NCBI GenBank assembly: GCA_048772705.1
Contig: JBLWGC010000159.1
Location: forward strand, 62,001-126,000
Source of the DNA: Leidyana gryllorum EB-2025a
Taxonomy: Eukaryota; Apicomplexa
DNA length: 64,000 bases
Reading direction: 5' to 3'
The notes under the pieces were generated by a model. That model saw only the letters and a list, made by a program, of their open reading frames with translations. It was not told where the DNA came from and ran no database searches. Both the position numbers and the translations under genes were made by a program. Positions 35,272 to 46,846 of this stretch are shown piece by piece. Numbering within the stretch: the first letter of the stretch is position 1; the number at the start of each line of letters is the position of its first letter.

Positions 35272-37478
35272 ATGGCACTCCTTCCCCATGATGGACACTC
35301 ATTCTTGAAACTAGTCACCCCTGGTCAAGAGGATTGGGACTTCCCCCTATATTTCACTGCCTTACACGGCAAACAAAAGCATACGCGGGTCGTGGATTGG
35401 GCTCCACTGGATCAGTCTCTCGTCCGAAGCACTTCAGACATTGTCGAACTCCCCAACGGGTGTACTCGTGCCTTCATCCTCAAGCATCTAACAGCTCGAT
35501 CGATCCCAGCCGCATTCCATGGACACATCAAAGATGCCCGCATGGTGCCAGGCGCCTCCACAGCGTCCCTCGACTCCCCGACGATGCCGCACTATTTCAT
35601 CAACAGTGGACCGGGAGCTGTTATCAGCATGACGATGTTCTCGCTATCAGCGAGCACAAGTCTCCTGGTTCTCTCGAAGAGCATGGTGGACATGGTGGCT
35701 GAAGGAGAGAACGCTGGTATATTACAATTCTGGCTGGTCCCCAAACCCTATGTCAGGGCACCGAGACCCCCCAGCCGCCCGAGCACAACCTCAGTGGACA
35801 CAAGTGTACGCAGTAGGAGTAGCCGCTCGAGCTCAGCTGTCCGAAAAAGGGCGCGTACCTCCACTGGAGGGAAGAGTGTCAGATTCACTCAGTCCGAGGG
35901 CTCCGAGAACGGAGACGCTGACTGTGGGGCCTCAGACGAAGACGAAATCGAACGGTCAGCGCCAGACAGCAGGAGGACGAGCAACGAAGAAGAGGAACAC
36001 GAAGATCAGGACACAGTGAACGAGAATTCGGACGATGACTATATGGTGGACGACGATGACGGGGGTACAACGGCATCGAATCGAACGCCTGTACTCCTAT
36101 CTATGTACGAAAGCGAGGTAAGCCAGAAGAACATCAATTCTCAAATCCAATCTAATCCTCTGCGCACAGTCCAACATTGTCAAGTGTACCTTCATTAAGG
36201 CAACCTTCCCTGTTGAGCATCCGTTGCTCATGACGCTGGATGCTCTCGGAAGTTTGCGAGTCCTCCGACTCACTGTCGACGAGGACAGTGCCTATGCGAC
36301 CTCGTTTGTGGTCGTTTATGAACGGCTCGTAGGGCAATCAGGGCACAAGTTCCTTTCTTGCGCGGGGGAATTCCAGAGGGGTGTCAAGGGGGGGTCTTTG
36401 ACTGCCATCTTGCTGCTGGGCACATCGGCCGGAAGTATGGTCAAAATCATTCTCCAATGTGACCCAGGAGAGGATATGGTATTGGAGTTGGGAGTGGACA
36501 GCATGAGTGTTAGCACCGAGGTAAGGAGTGCGCTGACTCTTTCTCTTCGTATCTTTGATCCCCGCAGCCTGTCACCGCGGCGGCTATCCTCCCGGGGTCC
36601 AAAGGCTATTTGGGGGCCGCTGGGAGTGCGACCGGAACATTGGCCGTCCTGGATACGAGAAGAGAATCCCCGAAAGTGGTAGAAATGGACTATACTTCCC
36701 GCATCATGAACGATGTCGCCGGGTGCGCGTTACCCGGATATATTCTGGCGGCTCAGAATTCAGCCATCATAATGTCGTTGGGCTTCATGGAGTCCAGCCA
36801 TCATACCTCCGGTCGACTGTGGCACCCAGACGTGAAAACGCGTACAAAGAAAGGCAGTCTCGAATGGAGTAGGATATTAGTTCCCCCTCACCGCCAGCGA
36901 CCTGTTATCAAGTCTCTCGATCACGTATGCACCTCTTGCGCTGCCATCTACGATCAGGCGCTGTGGACGTCCGACGACGGCTGGTAAGTGTACTCCAACT
37001 CTGAACTAAAAAGTGAGTATCACACCGTTACCGTAGCTGCTTGGTGGGCAACGTGCGGGATCTCGATCGCAAGTCGTATGCCACCACCGGTGTCTTCAGC
37101 TGGTCACTCATCGATCCAGTGGCCTCCTCGACCAATCAACCCCTTAACAAGACTGGCGACCTCACAGAAGCGAGCATACTGAACACAGCAAGACGGAACG
37201 TTGCCGTCAGATTCGGAATGGGGTCTCTAAGCGCTCGTGAGAAGGGCATCCATGTACTTGGGGGGCATTTTTACCATTTGAGCCAGTTTCTGGCAGACAA
37301 TGTAGCCTCTCTTCCGCAACCACTGGATGAAAACGAACTCCTCCCTGGAGCTTACGCAGTCCGACTAGGAGCTACAAGTGCAGTTGGAGGGAAAAAGCAC
37401 GATCTGATTGCATACAGTGGTTCTTTAGGTATTGTTCATGTCTTTCCGTCAATAACCTTCAGTCGGCTATCTGTATGA
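35272..37478 (+). CDS. Beta-propeller-like protein with acidic insert, family uncertain
   Basis: Four exons (35272-36117, 36170-36520, 36568-36983, 37037-37478), 684 residues. Repeated beta-rich blocks with WD-like endings (SATGTLAVLDTRRESPKVVE, YILAAQNSAIIMSLGF, AYSGSLGIVHVFP) suggest a propeller. It is broken by a Ser/Arg and Glu/Asp-rich insert at about residues 165-270. A TFIIIC or DDB1-type subunit would fit the pattern, but no signature settles it. One possible zinc pair (VCTSCAAIYDQ) lies near residue 550. It follows RPT6 on the same strand and ends 22 bp before the next start. Confidence 0.6.
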
Positions 37479-37500
37479 AAGCTCGTATGTTTGATTCGAA

Positions 37501-38518
37501 ATGGCCTCAATAGACGAATTATCCGACTACTGCATCACATCCAGACCAGCCCCAGACCTCACCATCAGACGACCATGTGTTTACTGTCTGAGAGCCCGAG
37601 CAGATCTTTCCCGGGTATTCTGCCTGCCACTAGCCGCGGCTGGCACTATCATTGCCACTTGTATGCTTGTTATCGGAAGTCTGGAAACCACCATGTGTTG
37701 CTATTTCCTCATTGATAGAGATGATCCAGTGGACGACGAGCTACTGGCCGTCTATCTCGGCATCGCCCTGTTTCGAGCTTTGTGCGGCCTAGGGACACTA
37801 CTCAGTCTCATTTTCGGCGCTCGTACGGCCTTTGCAGACTGGGCGAATACCGGTGAGTGTGAAGACTCGAATGTATGTTTGCGAATCTTGCTCCAGAATT
37901 CAACTGCTTGCACTGTGATATGCTATGGTAATCAATCGATTGGACCTTTACATATCTACTTTCATGCTATGCCCTGTCTTTTTATGCTACGCATCGGAGC
38001 ACACACCACACGCATCCTCTCATTCTTCAGGAATTATGGTCTCTTCGCTGGGCCTCCCCATCATCGCTTTCTTGTTCATATTTGACGCATATTCTAGCAG
38101 CGCCTATGCTGGGCGACTTTGGTGGAGGCACATGACAGCGGTGGCCAGTGCTTATTCATTGACTTATATGGCTATTGGGTATTGGCTTGCGAGTGTAATG
38201 ACATCTTGGAAAGCCGTGCGAACAGCAGGCGGATCAGGATGCGAATTTCGTAGTTACCGCGATCTGCGTCGCGCACCTCAACATTCCCCTCAAGGCCCCA
38301 CGATAATCGAATCGGAGCACATTGAGTTAAATGACTCAATGGAATCGGGTATGGGTCCTCAGCGCGTCTTCTCGATCCCGGAATTTCGTCCCCTCGACGG
38401 GCGCGCCCGACAATTGTGGAGGATCAAGCGCGATGACGATGAGGAAAGCGTGAGCCCCAAGATAGACAAGGATGTGTTTTCCACGAGCGGGCCGGCCGAT
38501 CAGGGAATGCCCGTTTAA
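37501..38518 (+). CDS. Multi-pass membrane protein, family unknown
   Basis: Two exons give a clean frame: 37501-37852 and 38031-38518, 279 residues. Hydrophobic segments include VFCLPLAAAGTIIATCMLVI, LLAVYLGIALFRALCGLGTL, and SSLGLPIIAFLFIF plus SAYSLTYMAIGYWLASVM. Four membrane spans are therefore likely. A Cys pair (CVYCLRA) precedes the first. The C-terminal ~90 residues are polar and would be soluble. The intron would be 178 bp, long for this genome, and includes sequence that could encode another hydrophobic stretch (37925-38030), so a different splice pattern is possible. Confidence 0.5.
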
Positions 38519-38534
38519 GAATAGCGCTTGACAA

Positions 38535-40470
38535 ATGAATAGCTCAAAGGCGACTCTTTCCAGTCGGTCTCCGGACATGCGGACAACATTCCTAGGCAAG
38601 AAAGGACCTCGGCCGAATTCAGCTGATCCTCGTCCCAACAGTGTACACTCAACACAGATCTCGGACGACTTGTATCTGGCTCTCCCCCCTGCTTTCTTTC
38701 TACGTAAGACGTTTTTGGGGATAGCTGAGAGGGACGTTGACTCGTACCCTGAGGAGCATTGCTACTTGGACGAGGAAGTGCGGACAGAAGATGAGATTCT
38801 TTGCGCTTGTGGAGCTGCGCGATCCACCACGCCTCAGCGAGCGACGGCTCACGGCGGTATCTCTAAGGTCTATATTCGCTCACCATCACCTCAGAACGAA
38901 GGAGTAACCGAAACAATATCAAACCGGCCGTCAACGGGAGAAAGCAGCGTGTACTCGAGCTGCAACGAACGACAGAACCGGAAATCACCATCCATTTTAA
39001 CATCCCCAGGTCCACTGGCTGTTGAGCGAATAGCCGTGCACCAACACTCCATAACCCACAGTGCCGATGAGGCCTCGCCCAATAGACGTCTTGCCCGTTT
39101 CCTCAACGCCCAAACCCTGCGTACTGCTTCAAGCAAGAATGCACAGTCTCCCCCAGGCGAGGAAAGTACTCGGGAGGATTCGCCGAGACAGAGTGAGGAT
39201 CGTCCTCACGCTCCCACCCCTCTTCCCGAGTCTCGGCCTTCGCGACGCCGTGGCCGTCCCACCGAGTCCGTCAGTTCTGGCCGCCGCGTCGCCCTCCAGT
39301 CAAATCACACATTCACATCGAACGAGCCGGTTTCAAACGAAACCATGAATGAGGGTGCTCCTGAGCGCAAAGAGTCCAGTCTCGAGCATCTCAGACTGTC
39401 GATGGATGAAGAGTCAGTGCTCCAAAGAGGAGCTTCGAATTCAGATGCCGCTGAGCCCTCTCCACTCAACTACCGTTCCGCTTCGACTGATGTCATACGT
39501 GGCACCCAGAACGAACAGTCCTCTGGTTGTGGACGTATCTCGGCGCCGCCCACCCTTTGTATGGGAGGCGCACCACCCTCTAGCAGCCTCATATACGCTT
39601 CACCTGCTGCAGCACTTTCTCCGGCGGCAGGACTTCCGTCGTCCTCGCCTGCGGATGACGATTTGGCAGCACTTTTGCAGCAGAATCTGCGGGAAATCGA
39701 AGAAGAAGAGGCAGAGCAAGAAGCCGAAGCCCTCCGATTGGTCGAAGCCGCTGCTCGACCACCTTTGAATGTACCATCAAGTCCTCCAACCCCACCGCGC
39801 GACATTAATGCCGCTGCCATCCCTCCTGTGGATCAGGACGACCAGACTCCACACCACAATGAAGAGAACGACGAGATGGCAGTCGATCAACTTCAAGCAG
39901 TTATAACTCCAACTCCAGTTCATGCCGGATCAGACTGCATTATTGCTCAGGACGTTCAATCATCGCAACAGCATCCAAGCCCGTTGCCTAGACCTCTTCT
40001 ACCTGAAGAGGCGTTTGCTCGTCCATATACGCCGGTGCATAGTACTCCTCCCCCGATACCCCCAATTCCGCCCCCACAGGATAACAGCACCCGCGTGCGA
40101 CATCGTTCACCCGTTCAAATGCTTATGAGAAATATCGCTAAACGGCTCTTGCCTCGACCAGGATCGAAAACTGTCAATCAAATTCAAGGTGAAGCGAGAT
40201 CACCAACCGCATCATCGGCAGTCAATGCCTCGCCTCCCTCTACCGAAAACTGGACAGCTGATTCAGGCGGACCGCCACTTAAAGCAGTTGCCTCCGCACA
40301 AGCGCAACTGCAACCTACCCCCCCAGCTCGTGCCGCCGCACCTCAACGCAAATTATCGTATGTTTACTCTCTCTCTCTCCCAACTTTCACAACCGCAACC
40401 CTCTTCAGACACACTGCAGTGCCGGTTGCGGCAGTTGAAAGTACGCCAAGGCGACCTCCGAGTTTGCCAC
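38535..40470 (+). CDS. Low-complexity Ser/Pro-rich protein (C-terminal exons unresolved)
   Basis: Exon 38535-40357 (607 codons plus two bases) joins to 40409-40470 across a 51-bp intron. The protein is Ser/Pro/Arg/Glu-rich and largely disordered, with one conserved-looking block near residues 40-95 (DDLYLALPPAFFLRKTFLG, then LDEEVRTEDEILCACGAA) and an E/A helix (LLQQNLREIEEEEAEQEAEA). No domain is recognised. A donor at 40471 (gtatgt) leads into the (AC)n tract, and I could not find an acceptor that keeps frame. It may continue into the IQ-motif gene at 40788, making one protein. The start lies 16 bp after the previous stop. Confidence 0.6.
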
Positions 40471-40533
40471 GTATGTGTTTGGCTCGATGTCAGCCTGAAG
40501 CTCTGCATCTTGATCGGTACGAGTGACTTACAC

Positions 40534-40535
<2 letters not shown>

Positions 40536-40629
<94 letters not shown>
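40536..40629. repeat. (AC)n microsatellite, about 47 units
   Basis: An uninterrupted AC dinucleotide run of about 94 bp, the longest simple repeat in the window. It sits between the two proline-rich coding blocks, most likely in an intron. In frame it would read Thr-His repeats. On the minus strand it is (GT)n. Confidence 0.97.
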
Positions 40630-40630
<1 letters not shown>

Positions 40631-40787
40631 ATGCTGCCCAAGAGAGACACAAGCGCGCGATGTGGTCTCTTTCATCATACCGGAACTTACCGCAATCATC
40701 AGATCCACCAGAACGTTGAGTGATCAATCATCATCGGTTCCGTTCTGTGACTTACGTTGTCTTCCTCGACTGTTACCTCGTCCGTCT

Positions 40788-42537
40788 ATGCCCGCGCGAA
40801 TACGGCAACGCGAATCTGCTCCGAAGCCTCCTCTGCCACGCAAAGTTTGGGCTCCTCCTTGTTCTTGCGCCGAGCATATGAACTATCCTCTCCCATCTCC
40901 ATCACCTCCGGGTCCTCCGCACTTGTGGCGCCCGACGCCTCCACCAATACCGAGTTGGCGGCAGCGACCTGTGAGTGGGGGGGTGACTAGTTCTGGTTCG
41001 TGCTGTTCCAGCCGTGGAGAAAGTTATGTGCCCCCTGCAAAGGTATGTTGCGATGAATAGGATTCTGAGGTCTCTGTTTGTCTGTCAGGGAGGAATGAGA
41101 ACGTTAGTTGGAGTATTCTCGGCTGTAGAGGATGCGGCGCTACAGAAGTACTTTAGTTGTCTTGAAGATCTCCGTCGTCAAGGCGATCCTTTGGCCGCTA
41201 CTCTGTCAGCAGCGTGTGCTCCTCCAGTGCCACCTTCTCACAGCGAGTCTAGCTCTGTTTGTGAAGGCGGCGGCCAGTGTGTGTGCAATCATAGTGGGGA
41301 GGACGAGGAGCCAGGCGCGATTTGGTTGGGGAGTCTGCTGGACGGTGCAACGCCACTGAGCCAGCGTTTGCGTCGACAGGTCAGCAATCGTCCGCCAACG
41401 CGGGCGGGCAGCCGCAAGGCAGTAGCCGAAGCCATAACTGAGGTCCGGAAAGGAGACACAAGCGAGAGTGCTTCGACGCGACGCCGCAGGGTGTCAACAC
41501 TGTCACCGGCCCCTCCAGCACCCCCTTCTCTGAGCCGCATGACCAGTTATCATACCCCCTGCAGTCACGCAACTGGAGGCGGGCGACGAGATGCATGGGA
41601 ACGCCGAGTTGCGGAGAAACGAATAAAGCGGTTCCTGAGACACGTTGTCATGAAGCGCCGCCTCAAGCGTATAAAGGAATTGAACGACTCTGCTCGTACG
41701 ATCCAACGATGGTACCGCAGTCGACTCGCTGCTCGACAGGATCGGGGTGCCATCGCCGAGTGTCGCACGGCCGGACGACTTCAGTTTTGGCCCCCCCTCG
41801 TCCCAAGCATTAACCGAGCCCGTGGGTTCAAAGAAGATAGCGCTACCAACGAAGAGGACGAAGATGAGGAGGACGACGACGACTTTGATGAGCAGATGTT
41901 AGAGGAAGAGGAGGAGTACACAGAAGAGGGGTACCCCGTGGAAGAAGAGAGCTATGAGACGGAGGAATCGTCGACAGCGAATGATTATCGTGAGTTGGTT
42001 CGTCGATATGCCTCTCCACGGCGGTACCGGACGGCAATGATGAGAAGAGACTATCACCGAGGGCTGGCTCACGATCATGAGTCAAGTACCGACAGTTGCC
42101 ACCACCACTATGAATGGATGCGTCGTGAATACCCCGTGGCTGCAGCGCCCTCCTGCTACCATTGGATGCGCCACAATCACTCAGGAGCGGCTGCGCATCA
42201 CCACCACCCGCTCCCGCCCCGGCGGACCGCGGGTGCCGCGGCCACGTACCTTTCGAAGCACCGGAAGGTCACCTACGCTCCTCCGACGTCGGCGGACGAG
42301 TCAGAGGAAGACGTTTGGAGAGGCGAGTCAAGTCTCTGTGCTGCCAGCATATACAACGGCCACCACCACATCGATTGTATGTGCGGCACCCGAGAGCCTC
42401 CGTTCGAACTCTGGCCGTACCCTCCTGACGAAGGCGCTTCGTCTGACGGGATTAGACGAGGAGGGGACCTGGGAAGACACACCAGGGCGCGTGTCAAGGT
42501 CACAATGGATCGTGCATCCAACAGAGTACTAAGATGA
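40788..42537 (+). CDS. IQ-motif protein with acidic and His-rich regions
   Basis: Exons 40788-41042 and 41089-42537 give 567 residues from the ATG at 40788. Upstream coding in the same frame reaches at least 40662, so this may be the 3' half of the gene beginning at 38535. A basic helix (RRVAEKRIKRFLRHVVMKRR) leads into an IQ-type calmodulin motif (ARTIQRWYRSRLAAR, residues ~310-325). A Glu/Asp stretch (EDEDEEDDDDFDEQ) and a His-rich segment follow. The conserved-looking helical part is GGMRTLVGVFSAVEDAALQK. No named family is recognised; an IQ motif suggests calmodulin or myosin-light-chain binding. Confidence 0.55.
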
Positions 42538-42644
42538 TAATGCTGCGGTTTGACTTTTTGCGTCCAGGATCATGACGCCCCGCTCGAGACGGCGTTCAGC
42601 GGCCTATCTGAGCACGGCACCTCGCTTATATCATTTTTTTGGTA

Positions 42645-44732
42645 ATGTCCATGGAGGCCGTGCAAACCTTCTTACACGGGGTAAGCAGCCACCCCCGAAG
42701 TAATGTGTAAACAACATTGCAGCCCGCTACCTCACAAACACTCAAGCAGTTGCTCGATGTTGTAAGTGTCTCTTGAAGTGTTTTGATTAAGATAGACTCT
42801 AGGTTCCAATCCGAGCAATTTGTGCAACGATAATCCATGCCGAAAGCACAGCACAGCGTTTGCAGTGTTCTGAAGCCCTCAATCGAGCCCTGGCAGTCGA
42901 CGGTTTCGGAGAAAAGTATGTTGTCTTGGCCACCTTGCGATACCTACGGAACCAATCCGATCCGGACCCCCGCGAATTACTCGAGTTTCTGCAACTCCTC
43001 GTAGCCCAAGAGAACGAAGAGATACGATACAATGTCTACAGTCGGATGCTCCCCGCCATGTGTGAGGCTGTTGCGGCCGCGAGCCTCATCGCGCCCTCAA
43101 ACAATGTTGAGATTGATTGGCTCCAAGTCGACCACGATTTAGTCCAAGCGATACTTCTCCCTCTCTTTGATTCGGAGGAGACCTTATTAGCTGAAATGGT
43201 CGCCCGCAGTATCCTGAGCGCTTTTGAAGGGCGCATCCTCACTATTCGTCTTGATGCCGAGGCCTTCGTTACCGCTTGGGGCCTGGACTTGGCCAATGCA
43301 CCGGACATCGAATGTCACCTCAAGGACTGGCGTCAAAAGAAGAGCACCGGCCGCTTAGGCCTCGAACTCACACAGCTGATCAATCAACTGGAAGTGCGTC
43401 TCAAGGGCGAGCTGGATTTGAAGGTAAGACGGTCGCAGACAGCTTTGACGAGGCATTACCATCGGCAACAGCAAAATCCGCGTCCATGGTACAATGCGGA
43501 CACCGTGCGCGTGCGCGCTGCAAGTCTCCTCATCAAATTGACTGATTGCACTCCGTGGCTACGGGAACGATGTTTGGAGCAAGGTGAGCTCATTTTCCAG
43601 TTTGCGGCGTTGAAGCGTTCCCGGCAGGATGGTATTCTGTCATCATGAAAGACATATTCTATTCCGATGACCTTTTGCTGAGGCTGAGTGCGGGTCAATT
43701 AATCATTGAAGAAATTGTCCACACGACAACTGGATTGGCATACATATTTCAACACGGCTGGCACAAGCGGCTGGCAGCGGATCTGCACTTGGATCAAGGT
43801 GGACAAGCTAGTGCAACTCTCCGCATGGCCCTGCTGCGTGTTTTGGCCAACATACTGGCAGACGTTCCTGAGAGCCGGGAAGATATATTGGATTCCAAAG
43901 ACAGCAGCTTCATGCGAATGGTAGCGGAGTCGTTCTACGCCTCGAAATCAGATCCAGACTATGACGTTCTGCGTACCACAGCCATCAGCTGTATTGGTTG
44001 TGTGGCCCACGCCCTGAACAAAGAAGGACTGGCTGCCTTGCGGATAGCCATCCCCAACTGGATGGATGAGGTGAGCGCAAGCCGGTCGGCTGAAAGATAA
44101 ATGCTCGTTATTGCAGATGGCGTGGTGCTTGAAGCACGGTTCGGAGTCTGAACTCTTGGCTTGTTTGGCAGCTCTTGTCCGAGTGTTTAAGATGGCCAAG
44201 GTTGACGAAGAGAACGCCCACGTATATGAGGAGGTTTTCGTTCCCCCAGTGAGTGACGGTTTTGCTCTCCCCACATTGGGGCTTGTCGGTCAGATCTTGA
44301 GCATCCTCGTTGAGAAGAGCTTTCCTTTGCAAGTCGAGCTCTCGTACCGTGTCCTACTGGAGATGCTGCAGAGCGGCATGCGAGCCACTCTGACAGCCTT
44401 CTGCCACCGCGACGACTTGCAGAAGCAGCTATTCGTCCCTCTGTACTCTGATCCCCCTTCTGTCAAGTATGCGAAACACGACTTTGTGTCCGTGGCTGTC
44501 AACGGGTTCTCGAAGGTGTTGGATGAGTGCGGTGAGTGGTCGCAGTGAAAGTGGTTTTCATTCCCTATTGCAGGTAACAATTTGGTCCGAGATGCATTCC
44601 GCGCTTATGCGAACGGGAACCCGTTTGTGCCCCCTCCGCAATACAAAGGTGAGAAAGATGAAGCTTTGGGTGGGCTGACTTTTTCACCGTTCAGATGACT
44701 CGGTGTTGGTGGCCGATAAGGCGGACTCTTAG
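42645..44732 (+). CDS. PSMD5/S5b-like proteasome assembly chaperone (armadillo/HEAT)
   Basis: Eight exons (42645-42680, 42723-42761, 42803-43423, 43472-43583, 43628-44070, 44117-44531, 44574-44648, 44695-44732), 592 residues, introns 41-48 bp. The protein is all-helical. The segment YSDDLLLRLSAGQLIIEEIV, then TTGLAYIFQHGWHKRL, matches PSMD5 (LLLRMNA.E.L. ... HG..FL.Q.G). TLRMALLRVLANILADVPES and ISCIGCVAHALNKEGL follow the same repeat pattern. In animals PSMD5 binds Rpt1-Rpt2 during assembly of the 19S base. The first two exons are only 12 and 13 codons. Other HEAT-repeat families remain possible. Confidence 0.6.
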
Positions 44733-44758
44733 GAATAAGGATCGACAATGTGGAATTC

Positions 44759-44792
44759 TATCTATCTATCTGACTGACTGACTGACTGACTG
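44759..44792. repeat. Short tetranucleotide repeats (TATC)n and (TGAC)n
   Basis: Three to four copies of tatc run into about five copies of tgac, in the 61-bp gap between the stops of the convergent PSMD5-like and tubulin-like genes. Confidence 0.9.
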
Positions 44793-44793
44793 A

Positions 44794-46575
44794 TCACGGC
44801 CAAACGATCTTCACTTTGGTTCGTTTGGTGAAATCCTTCTCCGCTTTGGAGGCCTCTCCTTGTTCTTCATCCTCTGAAGATTCCTTTTCGTCCTCCCCGG
44901 TGGGAGATTTGTTCTCCATTTCTCTGAGGCCAAGAAGGTGGTCGAGGGCGTTGTATTGTTGTACAGTGCCAAGGAGCTTCTCGGACGAAAGCAAGAATTG
45001 GTCGAGGTCCACACCCATCTCCTCATATCTGTGAATGAAGGCCTTGCGACGCACGCTAAGATTGAATAGCTGCCTCAATTTGTCGAATTGCGCACTCATA
45101 GCCGTTGTTGCTCCAAAGAAGGCAGCTGACATGAGTAGATTGCGCTCAGGTACTCTGAATATGTGACTGTGAGTTCGCTTCGGTAGTCTTGCAATCCAAC
45201 TCTCCGTTAATTCTTGAACATTATGATGCTCTATGGCGATCGTTTGCCGAATCACCTCATCCCGCCCGACATCTGGACCTCTCCAAATGGTTAAAGCTTT
45301 GATGTATCTCCCCGTATAGGGATTGTATGTGGCAAACATATGCTGCGGATCGTACAGAGACCAACAGAGCTCCCGAATACTGGGCCGCCGGCGTCGCATT
45401 AAATCCGGATACGGCGGATTTGAATCCACCTTCGGGATATCGAGCGGCGCCTCTCGATGCCGCCGTCGCCGATCTTTGTCCTCTTCGACATTGTACGTAT
45501 TACTCGCTCTCGTCAGCATCTGGGTTCTGTCTAAATGGGTTGGGGTGAGCTGCCGCTCGATCCCCGGCCTTTCCATCTCCTTTTTGTTCAGTTTCAGTCC
45601 ATAACTCGGGGCCCCTTTCTCCAAAGACACGTTCTCCCGGATGCTGGTGAGCGGCGAGAATCCCCCGACAATGAAAGGCAGTTTTGGCGCGGGTGTCAGG
45701 ACTCGCGTGAGAGCCGGAATGTCCAGAGCTGAATAGGTGAGCTTCTTTCGGCGGCCCTTCTCGTTCTTCCCGTACGGATAGCGTGTGGGACACGTTAAGG
45801 AGCCGAGCAAACTCGCACCCAGATCGTCCAGCAGCTGATGTGTTCCGTCCGGAATGTTGAGCATGTTGAGACTGATGTCGAATAACGACTCGTTGTCAAT
45901 GAGGAGTGTCATATGGGCGTTTTCGGGCATCTCATTCAACGTGAATACGCTATTGAGAATCTCTAAGGGGCTATGCGATGACAGTGTGCTCGTGGGGGTC
46001 ATTCCGGGGATCGAGCACATGTTGACAATCGCCTGTTTGGGAGCGATGTCCTTTAGCAGACTGATGATCTCGGAGGCCACGCCGCCTCCAAAGCCCCCGG
46101 ACGTGCTGTGGGTGAGGAGAAAGGAGGTGGGGAAGTCACAGCGTTCCAGCTCAGCCCGTAGCGAGGGGATGAAGGCTCGCTGGGAGGCTGTCATTGACTG
46201 GCGAAAGTCGGCGACTGCTCTGTGCCAGATGCCCTGAGAAGACGGTTGTCGAGCGAAGTGGAGATTCTGGGGACGAAAAAGAGAGTTGAAGAGACTGTTG
46301 TCGTCAAAGGTGAACGTTGTGCTGGGATCCGAGTCGACAAAGATTGCGCGGGGGGTATAAATGGAGGAGGGCTGATCGATTTCGAGGAAAAACGGGACGA
46401 GGTTTGTGTGGGTGATGAGGAGGTCCTCGTCAGAGACTGGGCTGGAAGGAGATGTTTGGGGTTTAGTTGAGCGTCCATCGGGACCAATTGAGTGCTCAGA
46501 ACACAGTAATTTCCAGAATGACTGACCCAAGCCACATCCTGTGGATCCACAGTGAATGGAAACACATTCTCGCAT
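44794..46575 (-). CDS. Highly divergent alpha-tubulin-like protein
   Basis: A single open exon of 593 residues from the ATG at 46575, against about 450 in normal alpha-tubulin. It begins MRECVSIHCGSTGCGLGQSF, as alpha-tubulins do ([20 protein letters not shown]), and has PRAIFVDSDPSTT for PRAVFVDLEPTV. The tubulin signature GGGTGSG is replaced by SGGFGGG. The DNE motif survives (LLIDNESLFDISLNMLNI), and the end keeps RKAFIHRYEEMGVD. RGHYTIG and the DLTEFQTNLVPYPRIHF block, with the catalytic Glu, are not recognisable. Two large charged inserts lie near residues 35-60 and 345-425. It is an alpha-derived paralogue that may not polymerise normally. Whether the organism also has canonical tubulin cannot be seen here. 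Confidence 0.85.
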   Translation of the reverse strand: MRECVSIHCGSTGCGLGQSFWKLLCSEHSIGPDGRSTKPQTSPSSPVSDEDLLITHTNLVPFFLEIDQPSSIYTPRAIFVDSDPSTTFTFDDNSLFNSLFRPQNLHFARQPSSQGIWHRAVADFRQSMTASQRAFIPSLRAELERCDFPTSFLLTHSTSGGFGGGVASEIISLLKDIAPKQAIVNMCSIPGMTPTSTLSSHSPLEILNSVFTLNEMPENAHMTLLIDNESLFDISLNMLNIPDGTHQLLDDLGASLLGSLTCPTRYPYGKNEKGRRKKLTYSALDIPALTRVLTPAPKLPFIVGGFSPLTSIRENVSLEKGAPSYGLKLNKKEMERPGIERQLTPTHLDRTQMLTRASNTYNVEEDKDRRRRHREAPLDIPKVDSNPPYPDLMRRRRPSIRELCWSLYDPQHMFATYNPYTGRYIKALTIWRGPDVGRDEVIRQTIAIEHHNVQELTESWIARLPKRTHSHIFRVPERNLLMSAAFFGATTAMSAQFDKLRQLFNLSVRRKAFIHRYEEMGVDLDQFLLSSEKLLGTVQQYNALDHLLGLREMENKSPTGEDEKESSEDEEQGEASKAEKDFTKRTKVKIVWP

Positions 46576-46846
46576 TTGCGGGATGGTGCGGATGATAGGT
46601 GCACAAAAAATGCAGAGAAATAGATTGGTGTGGTTAGAGGATGGAAAGTGCGATTGGGGGTGCGGGCACGACCAGAGGGTGGCCATTGATGTCTTGACTG
46701 TCCACCGAGAGGTGGTGGTGGACTCTGAAGGGTGCCGGGTAACTCATCACAACGTCGAGTGTCAGCCGTCAGGCATAGATGCCAAGTGTGTCCATGACGC
46801 TTCGACCAAACTGAGACAGTTGAGTAGGAGATATGATGAGCGTAAT
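46576..46846. other. Intergenic gap between tubulin-like and P/T/S-rich genes
   Basis: 271 bp between divergent starts. The plus-strand frame of the downstream gene is open through it, from an ATG at 46556, but that ATG lies inside the tubulin-like coding sequence and the predicted peptide shows no protein-like pattern. I treat it as a shared upstream region. No motif stands out. Confidence 0.5.

Noticed and set aside
40523-40723. Thr-His and Val-Cys repeat ORFs through the (AC)n tract
   Set aside because: They are produced by the dinucleotide repeat and have no non-repeat coding support.
46556-46846. Earlier in-frame start for the P/T/S-rich gene at 46556
   Set aside because: That ATG lies inside the 5' coding part of the tubulin-like gene, and the extra 97 residues show no protein-like pattern.
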